Positions 23,319 through 32,042 of a stretch of DNA of 36,334 bases are shown in pieces (position 1 is the first letter of the stretch; each line of letters opens with the position of its first letter). The translations under genes and the position numbers were made by a program. The notes under the pieces were generated by a model. The model saw only the letters and a list, made by a program, of their open reading frames with translations. It made no database searches and was not told where the DNA came from. The stretch is taken from contig JAITFY010000051.1 in assembly GCA_031281025.1 (NCBI GenBank), positions 1 through 36,334 of the forward strand, read 5' to 3'. Source of the DNA: Treponema sp. GTDB lineage: Bacteria > Spirochaetota > Spirochaetia > Treponematales > Breznakiellaceae.

Positions 23319-23373
23319 GTGCCTGGCACCCTAACCCTCAATGTTTCACGTGAAACACGTGGTGCCTGGCACC
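23319..23373. repeat. Repeat cluster upstream of the RAYT gene
   Basis: GTGCCTGGCACC at 23319-23330 is followed by the full composite unit at 23341-23373 (TGTTTCACGTGAAACA then CGTGGTGCCTGGCACC). The full unit is in the same orientation as the two copies on the other side of the RAYT and overlaps the end of the AlkC-like gene. Confidence 0.9.
23342..23357. promoter_or_regulatory. parS-consensus palindrome, site 3
   Basis: A third exact TGTTTCACGTGAAACA, about 1 kb from sites 1 and 2. On the minus strand it encodes the CFT-stop end of the AlkC-like gene. Confidence 0.65.
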
Positions 23374-24515
23374 CGTAGTTCAAAATCATATTTCTCAAAT
23401 TCTTTTCCGTTAATTATGACAGAAACTTGGTGAAGTCCGCGATGTAATACTCTTGTTGTTACCACACGAAAAGAATGCTTTCGGGTAATTTGAGTTGTCG
23501 AGTTTTTCTCATATTCTTTTTCGCTGATTTTACAAACTTTCTTGGATAAAGTTTTATTGGCTTTTTGGTAATAAAGCCCGTATTCAAGTCTTATTTTGGC
23601 TTTTTGGGCGTTGTTATTTATCAGTTTAAATCCAAATTCCAAAAACCCGCCGATTTTAACTTTTGGTGTTGAAATTTTAAAATCCTTGATAGTAATGTTT
23701 TTTACAGCATCAAAACCAAATATTTCCATAACTTCGGCGTTGCCCTGTTTCAAAAGCGTTCTACAGCCATGCTTTATAACCCAATTTACATTTTCAGAGC
23801 TGTTTCTACAGCACTTGCCTTGCCATTTTTTTGCCAAATCAATCACTATTGCCGGATTGTCCTTCGCTATATCATTCAAATTATTGGCAACGCTCAATCT
23901 TACAAACCTTGATATATCATTTTTAAGATTTTCTAAAATGGGAATGATCGGCTCAGGATTTTCTTTTAAATTTGGCAAAGACATTGCCCAGGGAAGGCGC
24001 GGGCGGCAGCCTTCCGATGACAATCGCCTTACACCCCAATGTTCATGTTTTGACCAAACTAACATCTGCTTCATCATTTTTTTTGGATATTTGATTATAA
24101 AGGGGCGGACAGAAAATTCGCAGCTTGTAAATTGGGTGATTTTTTCTATTGCTTTAATTGATGTTTCATAATCATCTAAACCGTATTGTTCAACAAAATT
24201 ATCCAGAATCCATCCATATTCCAATGACAAACCAAATGTTGTATCATCTACTTCTGAAAAATCATATTTGTCTTTTAAGTGGTCTAATAATTCAAGTATC
24301 TTAACGATTGCGTCTTTGTAATCAGCGGGCAGAAACTTTTTAAGAACTGTCGTGATATGCCAACACCGTTGCTTAAATTCTCTATTTTCCCATTCTTCGT
24401 CCATTATTTGCGATACAAATTTACGGGTGTTAAAATCATTAATGACAAGTTTTAGGTCTTTCGTAAACCTATCGAAAAACTGTTTATTAAACATGTCCTT
24501 AATAGCTTCTGCCAT
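23346..24515 (-). CDS. AlkC-like DNA alkylation repair protein with C-terminal Ig-like domain
   Basis: A 389-aa HEAT-like-repeat DNA glycosylase family protein. The stretch EHWGVRRLSSEGCRPRLPWAMSLPNL and FVRLSVANNLNDIAKDNPAIVIDLAKKW are characteristic of the AlkC/AlkD superfamily, which excises N3/N7-alkylated bases. Residues about 275-380 (TPKVKIGGFLEFGFKLINNN to HQVSVIINGKEFEKYDFEL) form a beta-sandwich like the Ig-like domain of AlkC proteins. The final RVPGTTCFT comes from the repeat, not from the family. It follows the META-like lipoprotein gene by 12 nt, and with Ogt gives the window two alkylation-repair functions. Confidence 0.85.
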   Translation of the reverse strand: MAEAIKDMFNKQFFDRFTKDLKLVINDFNTRKFVSQIMDEEWENREFKQRCWHITTVLKKFLPADYKDAIVKILELLDHLKDKYDFSEVDDTTFGLSLEYGWILDNFVEQYGLDDYETSIKAIEKITQFTSCEFSVRPFIIKYPKKMMKQMLVWSKHEHWGVRRLSSEGCRPRLPWAMSLPNLKENPEPIIPILENLKNDISRFVRLSVANNLNDIAKDNPAIVIDLAKKWQGKCCRNSSENVNWVIKHGCRTLLKQGNAEVMEIFGFDAVKNITIKDFKISTPKVKIGGFLEFGFKLINNNAQKAKIRLEYGLYYQKANKTLSKKVCKISEKEYEKNSTTQITRKHSFRVVTTRVLHRGLHQVSVIINGKEFEKYDFELRVPGTTCFT

Positions 24516-24527
24516 TTCTCAAACCGT

Positions 24528-25016
24528 CTAACCAAAAACCAGCCTTACATCACGGCCATCTTCTGTTTTTGAGAGAAATATCAGGTTTCCGTCAGCAAAT
24601 TGCCATTCATAGACATTTTGCATATAACCAAAAAATTGATGTTCGGGAAGTTTTTCCGGCTCAAAAAGTGACGCCATCAATGTGGAGCGCATTACTGCTA
24701 TATTTATGGATTGTTCCTCGCCAATGGTGTATGGAGCTGTATACCGGTTGGGCGATCCAACTCCGCTTACAAGTTCACCGTCAAATTTTGCAGTGTAAAT
24801 GTCTGCTATCCCTTCTCTGGATAAAGTTCTCCGGTCAAATAGAATTTCTCTGCTGAATGTGCCATCAATGTGAACCTCCAGCAATTTCCATTCTATTCCT
24901 TCAACATTCGAAAAAGTTGTTACATTAATGTTGCGCTGCCTGTTGCTGTCGTTTGTGCTTTTACAACCAATTACCAATACAGCAATTAACAAAAATGCAA
25001 AAATTAGTTTTTTCAT
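24528..25016 (-). CDS. META/HslJ-like lipoprotein
   Basis: A 162-aa protein with lipobox VIGC (Cys 18). The mature region follows the META-domain pattern: an early WKLLEV, then NRYTAPYTIGEEQSINIAVMRSTLMAS and a C-terminal YEWQFADGNLIFLSKTEDGRDVRLVF. Such small envelope proteins are linked to heat or novobiocin resistance (HslJ), but the molecular role is unclear. The SD is AAGGGGAT. It lies 23 nt downstream of gyrA in the same direction, so it may be co-transcribed with gyrA, followed by the AlkC-like gene. Confidence 0.72.
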   Translation of the reverse strand: MKKLIFAFLLIAVLVIGCKSTNDSNRQRNINVTTFSNVEGIEWKLLEVHIDGTFSREILFDRRTLSREGIADIYTAKFDGELVSGVGSPNRYTAPYTIGEEQSINIAVMRSTLMASLFEPEKLPEHQFFGYMQNVYEWQFADGNLIFLSKTEDGRDVRLVFG

Positions 25017-25039
25017 TTTTATCCCCTTAATTTTTTATT

Positions 25040-27565
25040 TCAATCATCCTCAAAAGGAAGTTGTTCCTGTGTTTCGGAATTGAGTTCGACAGAACTCAGA
25101 TCCGGGTCTTCTTTGACGATTCTGTCCAAACCTATCACAAAGTCCGGCTTGTCAATGCTGAGTATACGTACGCCCTGAGCAGAACGCCCCATAACGCGGA
25201 TACCTTGCACTTTAAGTTTAATCGATTTTCCCTGACTTGTGATGCACATGATGTCTTCGTTTTCCAGTACACTGACACAGCCGACAATTTCACCGGTTTT
25301 TTCGGAAACTGTATAAATCTTCTGGCCGCCGGTGCCTCGCCGGTGCGGTGTAAAGTCGCTGAACTCAACCCGCTTGCCAAAACCGTACTCCGAGATAAGC
25401 AGCATCTTTTCTACATGGTCAACTTTGAGCATTCCAGTTAATTCATCGCTTTTGGAAAGCTTCATGCCGGCGATTCCCCGTGTGGAACGCCCCATTGCGC
25501 GGACCTGATCTTCGTGGGTACGCAATGCCTGCCCCCTGCGGGAAATGAGGACAACTTCATCGGTGCCCTTTGTCAAAAGCGCACTGACAAGTTTGTCGCC
25601 TTCGTCTAGCTTAATCGCGACAATGCCGCGGGTTTTTGCGTTGACGAACTCGCTTGTTCTTACTTTTTTGACCACTGCACGGGCAGTTCCCATGAACAGG
25701 TATTCGCTGTCAGAGAAATCTTTTAGCGAGACAATCGCTGTGATGTCCTCGTTGGGGGAAACTGTCAATAGGCTCTTAATGTGCGATCCCTTGCTGGTGC
25801 GGCTGCCTTCCGGCAATTCGTGAACCTTCATCCAGTATGCTTTGCCAGCGCTTGTGATAAACATGATGTATTCGTGCGTAGAAGCGACAAATATCTGCTC
25901 GACAAAATCGTCTTCGGCAAGTTTTGCGCTCTGCATACCCTTGCCGCCGCGACCTTGATTTTTGTACGCAGAAACAGGAACACGCTTTACATAACCTAAA
26001 TTCGATATGAGGATCATCATTTCTTCTTTTTTGATTAAATCTTCTATGTTGATGTTTTCCACTTCGCCGGCTACGATTTCGGTGCGGCGTTTATCTCCGA
26101 ATTTTTCGGCAACTTCTCTGGTTTCGTCTTTGATGACACCACGCAATTTCTTTTCGTCGGCAAGCAGCGATTTGTAGTACGCTATGCGGGTTTTAAGTTC
26201 TTCCAGTTCCTGTTGGATTTTTTCGACTTCAAGGCTGGTCAGGCGGCCAAGACGCATTTCGACAATTGCCTCGGACTGCGCTTCGGAGAGAACAAAACGT
26301 TCCTGCAAATTGAGGCGCGCTGTTGCCACGTCACGGCTTGCCTTGATAACAGCGATAACCTCATCGATGTTTGCAAGAGCGATGAGCAGCCCTTCCAGAA
26401 TGTGGGCACGTTCTTCGGCCTTTCGCAAATCGTAGCGGGTACGGCGTGTAACCACCTCAACGCGGTGTTCGACAAAGTAATGCACCAATTCTCTCAATGT
26501 GAGCGCGTGCGGCTTACCCCCAACCAATGCCAAATTGATGATACCAAAGGTTGTTTGAAGCTGCGTATTCGAAAAAAGCTGATTTAAAATGACTTTGACG
26601 ATTGCACCTTTTTTCAACTCGATCACGATGCGGATACCGTCACGATCTGATTCATCATTTGCATGGGCGATACCGTCAATCACTTTGTCTCGCATTAATT
26701 GGCCGATTTTTTCAAGCAATAGAGCTTTGTTCACGTTGTAAGGAATCTCGGTGAAGATGATTTTATCTTTACCCTGTTTGGTTGTTTCGATATTAAACTT
26801 GCCCCGAATGAGGAGTTTGCCTCGCCCTGTTTTATACGCTTCTTTGATGCCTTTGCGGCCAAAAATTACGCCGCCGGTTGGGAAGTCAGGTCCCTGTACA
26901 AAACGCATAAGGTCTTCGTTTTTTGCATCAGGATTATCAATCAAGGCGCAGATTGCATCACAGACTTCGCCCAGGTTATGAGGCGCCATGTTTGTCGCCA
27001 TTCCAACGGCAATCCCGCTGGAACCGTTAACCAGCAGGTTTGGTATGGCTGATGGCAGTACCGTTGGCTCTGTGAAGGATTCATCGTAATTGGGAGCAAA
27101 ATTTACGGTCTCTTTTTGAAGATCCGTAAGCATTTCATCGCCAATTTTAGAGATTTTTGCCTCTGTATAACGCATGGCTGCCGGCGGATCGTCGTCTACA
27201 GAGCCAAAATTCCCCTGTCCCTTTACAAGCGGGTAGCGCAGGGAGAAATCCTGAGCCATACGCACAAGGGCATCGTACAGCGATTGGTCGCCATGCGGAT
27301 GGTATTTACCCATCGCTTCACCAACGATTAGGGCACTCTTTTTTGTAGCTCCGCCCGGCCCAAGACCAAGCGAGTCCATAGCGTAGAGCAGCCTTCGGTG
27401 TACGGGTTTAAGACCGTCCCGCACATCAGGCAGGGCACGGCTCACGATAACCGACATGGCATAATTGAGGTAGTCAGTTTTAACTTCTTCTTCTATTGCA
27501 ATGGGGATTACTTTGCCCAGCGGCAATTCTTCAGGTAATCCTCCGGTTGTATTGGTTTTTGCCAT
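25040..27565 (-). CDS. gyrA: DNA gyrase subunit A
   Basis: An 841-aa type IIA topoisomerase subunit. The catalytic Tyr is Y133 in AMRYTEAK. The C-terminal beta-pinwheel contains the gyrase-specific box as QGRGGKG, which supports GyrA over ParC, and about six repeats of the IVSLK/VVLISRRGQALR type. In the quinolone-resistance region the sequence is HGDQSLYDA: Gln94 stands at the position of E. coli Ser83, while Asp98 (Asp87) is conserved. No SD precedes the ATG, and a -10-like TACACT is only 5 nt away. gyrB is not in the window. Confidence 0.96.
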   Translation of the reverse strand: MAKTNTTGGLPEELPLGKVIPIAIEEEVKTDYLNYAMSVIVSRALPDVRDGLKPVHRRLLYAMDSLGLGPGGATKKSALIVGEAMGKYHPHGDQSLYDALVRMAQDFSLRYPLVKGQGNFGSVDDDPPAAMRYTEAKISKIGDEMLTDLQKETVNFAPNYDESFTEPTVLPSAIPNLLVNGSSGIAVGMATNMAPHNLGEVCDAICALIDNPDAKNEDLMRFVQGPDFPTGGVIFGRKGIKEAYKTGRGKLLIRGKFNIETTKQGKDKIIFTEIPYNVNKALLLEKIGQLMRDKVIDGIAHANDESDRDGIRIVIELKKGAIVKVILNQLFSNTQLQTTFGIINLALVGGKPHALTLRELVHYFVEHRVEVVTRRTRYDLRKAEERAHILEGLLIALANIDEVIAVIKASRDVATARLNLQERFVLSEAQSEAIVEMRLGRLTSLEVEKIQQELEELKTRIAYYKSLLADEKKLRGVIKDETREVAEKFGDKRRTEIVAGEVENINIEDLIKKEEMMILISNLGYVKRVPVSAYKNQGRGGKGMQSAKLAEDDFVEQIFVASTHEYIMFITSAGKAYWMKVHELPEGSRTSKGSHIKSLLTVSPNEDITAIVSLKDFSDSEYLFMGTARAVVKKVRTSEFVNAKTRGIVAIKLDEGDKLVSALLTKGTDEVVLISRRGQALRTHEDQVRAMGRSTRGIAGMKLSKSDELTGMLKVDHVEKMLLISEYGFGKRVEFSDFTPHRRGTGGQKIYTVSEKTGEIVGCVSVLENEDIMCITSQGKSIKLKVQGIRVMGRSAQGVRILSIDKPDFVIGLDRIVKEDPDLSSVELNSETQEQLPFEDD

Positions 27566-27570
27566 AGTTC

Positions 27571-27599
27571 AGTGTAGCATTTTTGGAGAGTTTAGTCAC
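27571..27599 (-). promoter_or_regulatory. Candidate gyrA promoter, GTGACT-17-TACACT
   Basis: Minus strand: -35 GTGACT at 27599-27594, a 17-nt spacer and -10 TACACT at 27576-27571, only 5 nt from the gyrA ATG. Each box matches consensus at four of six positions. Transcription would begin at or inside the start codon region. Confidence 0.4.
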
Positions 27600-27612
27600 G
27601 GTATCTGGCACC
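27600..27612 (+). repeat. Degenerate REP-like palindrome
   Basis: GGTATCTGGCACC matches GGTGCCTGGCACC at 11 of 13 positions and lies between gyrA and the next lipoprotein gene. Confidence 0.45.
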
Positions 27613-27616
27613 CAAT

Positions 27617-28126
27617 TTAGTACGTATAAGACTCAAATTCTCCAGTACCTACTCCATCATTAAACGTTAATTCTATCCACCCATAATCCACTAACCATGA
27701 AGGTTTAGAATTAAAGCCATAAAGATAATCGAACATATCACCAATATCATCTCCTACAAAGGAGGCTTTGTTTAAAATGGCTATATCAAAATAGGCTTCG
27801 CCGCTTTCATTAAAACTTTCTTTTGAATCTGGTTCTCCATTTTCAAATGCAACTTTCCAAACATCAAGGGTTGTACTTGAACCAGAAATCCGGGTACCAG
27901 TACCATTATATGTACCGGCGTCAAAACCGGCACCAGCAAAAAGACTATCACCTTGCTCAAAGTTTCCAAGTGCAATAATAAAGTTACCATCATGGTCAGT
28001 AAGGTTAGTAATGGTTAACTTTCCGGTTTTTTCTTCACCACCGCAGGCTGTTATAGAAAATCCGATTATCACGGACAAAACGATTATCCCCATTATCCTT
28101 TGAAAAGCTTTAAATTTGTTTTTCAT
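27617..28126 (-). CDS. Lipoprotein of unknown function
   Basis: A 169-aa protein starting MKNKFKAFQRIMG. The ATG at 28126 is chosen over the track start at 28144 because AAGGAG lies just before it. The signal sequence ends SITAC-GG, a lipobox. The mature part begins KTGKLTITNLTDHDGNFIIALG, a beta-rich N-terminal repeat style seen in families of treponemal surface lipoproteins, followed by Gly/Ser-rich and acidic segments (FNDGVGTGEFESYTY). No function assigned. It ends 51 nt from the gyrA start. Confidence 0.68.
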   Translation of the reverse strand: MKNKFKAFQRIMGIIVLSVIIGFSITACGGEEKTGKLTITNLTDHDGNFIIALGNFEQGDSLFAGAGFDAGTYNGTGTRISGSSTTLDVWKVAFENGEPDSKESFNESGEAYFDIAILNKASFVGDDIGDMFDYLYGFNSKPSWLVDYGWIELTFNDGVGTGEFESYTY

Positions 28127-28203
28127 TAAAAAACTCCTTAACATAAGATACCTAATAAAATAACAAATGTCAAGATAAAATATATTATTGTGTTATTTTT
28201 TCA

Positions 28204-28231
28204 TTGACAATAAAAAAAATACACCTAAAAT
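28204..28231 (+). promoter_or_regulatory. Promoter of the chemoreceptor gene, TTGACA-16-TAAAAT
   Basis: -35 TTGACA (28204-28209), a 16-nt spacer and -10 TAAAAT (28226-28231); SD AGGGG follows about 7 nt before the ATG at 28251. It is sigma-70-like rather than flagellar sigma-28-like. Confidence 0.65.
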
Positions 28232-28250
28232 TGATCTATAGGGGTAAATC

Positions 28251-30497
28251 ATGACTATTAGAAAAACATCGTTGTTAATAAACACATTCACAATCGGTTT
28301 GATAATAATGACGGCTCTTTCACTTTTGTACCTATCACAGAAGATTGATGAATACGACAAGGTAGCAACCAATCGTTTTTATGCCAATATTCTGGCTGAT
28401 GAGTTTCGCAGAAGTTCAGACGAGTTAACACGGCAGGTTCAGCTGTATGCCGTTACTGGGGATGATTCAGCAGAAGATGCATATCTATTAATGGTTGATA
28501 TACTGGAAGGAGCTGCGCCAAGACCTGCAAATGCCCTCATCCGTCCTGGTGAAACTATTGCTTTCCTGGATTTACTATGGGAATATGGCATCACAGAGGA
28601 CGAATTCACTCATGTTGACAAAGCAAATGATATTTCCGAAGAGCTTATTATCCTGGAAACTGAATCAATGTATGCAGTCCAGGGTATTTTCCAGGATGCC
28701 TATGGCGAATTCACGGTTCATGGCGAACCAGACATGGAAATGGCCAGAGCTCTTGTGTTCGGTGATGCGTATTGGAATGAAGTTTCCAAAATCATGGCGG
28801 AAATGGACATATTCCAGGCCAAAGTTAATACAAGAACAACCCTGGAGGTTCAACATGCAATGACCGGAGAGAATATTGCCAAGTTGATCTCTTTCCTGTC
28901 CCTTGCAATGGTTCTCCTTATTGGGTTTTTCAATTTCTTTTACAACCATTTATTTGTTGTTAGTCCATTACATATCATTGCCGAAGCGTTAAAAAAAGTA
29001 ATTGTAAGCGGAAAAACTGATTTAAACGCGCGTATAAATATCAGCAACAAGAATGAAATAGGCGGAGTGGCCGGATTTTTTAACAATACTTTTGAAAATA
29101 TCAGAAACCTTGTAGGGGTAATTAAATACAAGGTGAACGCTCTTACAAATACAAGCTTTGAGCTTACCAGTAACATGAAAAAAACTTCCATAGCAGTAGA
29201 AGAAATTACAGAGAAATTTCAAGAAATGAAGAAACATGAAAACAAACAAGAAGTGGAAGCTGCCGCTGCAAATAAAGCTGTGGAAACAATCAACACCAGC
29301 ATCGTTAAGCTAAACAAGCTCGTGGAAGAACAAGCCGATAGTGTAAATACATCATCCTCCGCCATCGAAGAAATGACTGCCAATATCCAGTCAGTAACAA
29401 GAACATTGGTTGAAAACAGCAAAAATGTCAGCGAGCTTGCAGACGCTTCGGAAAACGGCAAAACAGGGCTTCAGATTGTCGCACAGGCGATACAGGAAAT
29501 CTCACGCGACTCCGAAGGTCTGTTGGAAATCAATGCTGTAATGAACAATATAGCAAGCCAGACCAACCTGCTTTCAATGAACGCTGCTATCGAAGCGGCT
29601 CATGCCGGAGAGGCCGGAAAGGGCTTTGCCGTAGTTGCCGATGAAATCCGAAAACTGGCGGAATCATCCGGGCAGCAATCTAAAACCACAGCTTCCATGC
29701 TCAAAAAAATTAAAAGTTCGATAGACAGTATCACTAAATCTTCCAACGAGGTTATTTCCCGTTTTGACGCTATAGACTCTAGTGTAAAAACAGTTTCCGA
29801 ACATGAGCAGAATATCCGCAACGCAATGGAAGAACAGGAAGCGGGCGGAAAACAGATACTTGAATCTGTAAGCCGTCTTAAAGACATTACTTTGTCGGTT
29901 AAAAACGGAGCCGAAGATATGTCAGGCTCTGGCGAAGAATTAATTAAAAAAACCCACGAATTTATTAGTATCAGCAATCAGGTTGTCCAGGGTATGAATG
30001 AAATATTAAGCGGCGCCATGAACCAGATAAAGCTTGCAGTGAAACACGTAGATGAAATGAGCAGCGAAAACGACCGGAATTTTTCTGATCTAAAACAGGA
30101 AAGCGAAAAATTCAATGTATCTACCGGCGAAGAAAAGAAAATTGTCCTTGTAATTGACGATGATGATATCCATCTTATGGCAACAAAAACAATTTTGGAA
30201 ACTGAATATGAATTTATCGCTGCCAGATCCGGACAGGAAGCCATTTCTCTCTTCTACAAGGGTCTGGTTCCCAATCTAGTTCTGCTTGATTTAGTCATGC
30301 CCGAAATGGACGGATGGGAAGCTTATGAACGGATAAAAGCCATTGGTAATCTGCATCATGTTTCTGTCGCATTCTTTTCATCTTCTGATGATCCGCAAAG
30401 CATTGATCGTGCAAAGAAAATGGGAGCTGTTGATTTTATTAACAAGCCGGTTAAAAAAGGCGAGCTGCTGGAGAGAGTAAAAAAAATTGTTAACTAA
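28251..30497 (+). CDS. Methyl-accepting chemotaxis protein fused to a C-terminal receiver domain
   Basis: A 748-aa sensor. TM1 is at about residues 9-28, a periplasmic helical domain of about 175 residues follows, TM2 is at about 205-230, HAMP at about 231-285, then the cytoplasmic coiled-coil signalling domain with the conserved hairpin tip [32 protein letters not shown] (about residue 440). After a linker a complete CheY-like receiver begins at about residue 630: acidic pocket VIDDDDI, phospho-acceptor D680 in [12 protein letters not shown], Ser in FFSSSDD, Lys in INKPVKK. The receiver could be phosphorylated by CheA bound to the receptor itself. It ends 4 nt into the convergent protease gene. 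Confidence 0.92.
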   Translation: MTIRKTSLLINTFTIGLIIMTALSLLYLSQKIDEYDKVATNRFYANILADEFRRSSDELTRQVQLYAVTGDDSAEDAYLLMVDILEGAAPRPANALIRPGETIAFLDLLWEYGITEDEFTHVDKANDISEELIILETESMYAVQGIFQDAYGEFTVHGEPDMEMARALVFGDAYWNEVSKIMAEMDIFQAKVNTRTTLEVQHAMTGENIAKLISFLSLAMVLLIGFFNFFYNHLFVVSPLHIIAEALKKVIVSGKTDLNARINISNKNEIGGVAGFFNNTFENIRNLVGVIKYKVNALTNTSFELTSNMKKTSIAVEEITEKFQEMKKHENKQEVEAAAANKAVETINTSIVKLNKLVEEQADSVNTSSSAIEEMTANIQSVTRTLVENSKNVSELADASENGKTGLQIVAQAIQEISRDSEGLLEINAVMNNIASQTNLLSMNAAIEAAHAGEAGKGFAVVADEIRKLAESSGQQSKTTASMLKKIKSSIDSITKSSNEVISRFDAIDSSVKTVSEHEQNIRNAMEEQEAGGKQILESVSRLKDITLSVKNGAEDMSGSGEELIKKTHEFISISNQVVQGMNEILSGAMNQIKLAVKHVDEMSSENDRNFSDLKQESEKFNVSTGEEKKIVLVIDDDDIHLMATKTILETEYEFIAARSGQEAISLFYKGLVPNLVLLDLVMPEMDGWEAYERIKAIGNLHHVSVAFFSSSDDPQSIDRAKKMGAVDFINKPVKKGELLERVKKIVN

Positions 30498-31972
30498 CCG
30501 GAGTTGTTCATTTGCTCTTCCTGTAATACTTTAAGTGATCTTGCATTTTGCATCAGATATTGATAATTGCCGCTGCGCAGAATATTAATCGCTTCCTGCA
30601 ACTGAACATCGTATTCCAGGTCATAAACAGGAGCTATCGTTGTCCGGTTTAATTCATTTCTGATAAGCCTTCTTAATAAGGGCAGTTCAAGACGAAACTC
30701 AGCAGCAAGAGTTTGTGCAAATGTTTCTACCTGGGCGGCAGTTGCCTGCGGATTCTGTTCAGCAAATAACGGGATACTGTTTGCGTTAATCAGCTCGTTC
30801 ATTCTTTCTGCATCTTCTTCGGTAAATTCGGGAAAGCGAACTTCCAGATCAGGCGGGATACCTACTTTGTCTATGTTAACATCACTTGGTGTAAAATAAC
30901 GTGCTGTAGTAATTTTAAAACCAATGTTATTCATGGGAAAAACCTGCTGAACAGAACCTTTGCCAAAAGTGTTTTCTCCAACCAGATATGCACGGCCCCG
31001 GTCTTTTAGAGCGCCTGCAACAATCTCGGAAGCAGAGGCGGAACCTTTGTTAATCAACACAATAACAGGAATATTAGGAGGAACAAAAGTTGATCGCATT
31101 GCATTGTATTCACGATTTTCAGATGAAATTCTGGATCTGGTACGTACAATGAGTCCGCCATCAAGAAAAAGATTGGCAACACTGATAGCGGCATCCAAAC
31201 GTCCGCCGGAATTATTTCGCAAATCCACTATCAAGTTTTTGTAGCCGTTTGCTTCAAACTCGTTGATGGCATTTCTTGTTCTGTCTGCTGTCATTGGAGT
31301 AAAAGTAATCAGTCTTAAATACCCTGTTTCGCCAATCATTGCATGTCTTACGGTTGGAACTTCGATAATTGCCCTTGTTATTGTCAGCGGAAATTCCATC
31401 CTGTCTCCCCGCCTGATAATAAGCCTTACGCTTTCTCCTGGGGTTCCCCTTAACATGCTTAAAACTTCGTCCATCGTAAGAGTGTCAGTTAAAACGCCGT
31501 CTATCTCTTTAATAAAATCACCCGGATTGATGCCGGCCCGCCAACCTGGTGTGCCTTCGATGGGAGAAACAACTTCCACATACCGGGGTTTTCCATCGGG
31601 TCTTGGCCCAACGGATTGAGTTATATTCAAACCTACTCCGCCAAAGCTTCCCACAGTTGTATCGCCCATGTCATTCATGTCGGATTCTGATAAAAATGAA
31701 GAATATGGGTCATCCAATGCGTTAAACATCCCGTTCATGGCGCCTTCAAAAAGCACATTCGGGTCAATTTCTTCTACATAATTACGAAGAATAAAGTCAA
31801 AAACTGTTTGTAATGTATTAACATAATTCCGTGTCTGAGATTGCGTATTTCCCTGAGATTGCCCTTGAGCCGACACTCCCGGAGTCAGTACTAATGTAAA
31901 AAACACGCAAAAAATAACCGTTGCTGCAACCCAAACCCAGGTAAAAGTTGATTTCTTTTGTTTAATATTCAT
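30494..31972 (-). CDS. ctpA: S41 C-terminal processing peptidase (CtpA/Prc family)
   Basis: A 492-aa protease with an N-terminal signal or anchor ([23 protein letters not shown]), so active in the periplasm. The PDZ domain spans about 95-180 ([29 protein letters not shown]), followed by the S41 core: the catalytic Ser is in [15 protein letters not shown] and the general-base Lys in [12 protein letters not shown]. It trims C-termini of envelope proteins. SD GAGGATATC precedes the ATG. It is divergent from the cyclase gene, and its 3' end overlaps the chemoreceptor stop by 4 nt. Confidence 0.93.
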   Translation of the reverse strand: MNIKQKKSTFTWVWVAATVIFCVFFTLVLTPGVSAQGQSQGNTQSQTRNYVNTLQTVFDFILRNYVEEIDPNVLFEGAMNGMFNALDDPYSSFLSESDMNDMGDTTVGSFGGVGLNITQSVGPRPDGKPRYVEVVSPIEGTPGWRAGINPGDFIKEIDGVLTDTLTMDEVLSMLRGTPGESVRLIIRRGDRMEFPLTITRAIIEVPTVRHAMIGETGYLRLITFTPMTADRTRNAINEFEANGYKNLIVDLRNNSGGRLDAAISVANLFLDGGLIVRTRSRISSENREYNAMRSTFVPPNIPVIVLINKGSASASEIVAGALKDRGRAYLVGENTFGKGSVQQVFPMNNIGFKITTARYFTPSDVNIDKVGIPPDLEVRFPEFTEEDAERMNELINANSIPLFAEQNPQATAAQVETFAQTLAAEFRLELPLLRRLIRNELNRTTIAPVYDLEYDVQLQEAINILRSGNYQYLMQNARSLKVLQEEQMNNSG

Positions 31973-31996
31973 GATATCCTCGCTGTTTCATGATAT
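31968..31996. repeat. Direct repeat TTCATGATAT x2 in the ctpA/cyclase divergent region
   Basis: TTCATGATAT at 31968-31977 (covering the ctpA start codon) and 31987-31996 (overlapping the predicted cyclase -10), 19 nt apart. The spacing of nearly two helical turns would suit cooperative binding of a regulator. Confidence 0.4.
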
Positions 31997-31999
31997 AAT
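31991..31999 (+). promoter_or_regulatory. Extended -10 TGATATAAT upstream of the cyclase
   Basis: TG-A-TATAAT at 31991-31999 is a consensus extended -10. A second TATAAT is at 32005-32010. No clear -35. The cyclase ATG at 32043 has SD AAAGGAT. Confidence 0.5.
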
Positions 32000-32042
32000 G
32001 TTATTATAATTATGATACAAAACTAATAAAAAGGATAGTAAC

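Noticed and set aside
23596-24171. 191-aa plus-strand ORF
   Set aside because: Lies antisense inside the AlkC-like gene; no SD or recognisable domain, and the opposite frame has strong family motifs.
25040-27565. ParC (topoisomerase IV) instead of GyrA
   Set aside because: The C-terminal domain contains the gyrase box QGRGGKG and a full set of pinwheel repeats; ParC lacks the intact box.
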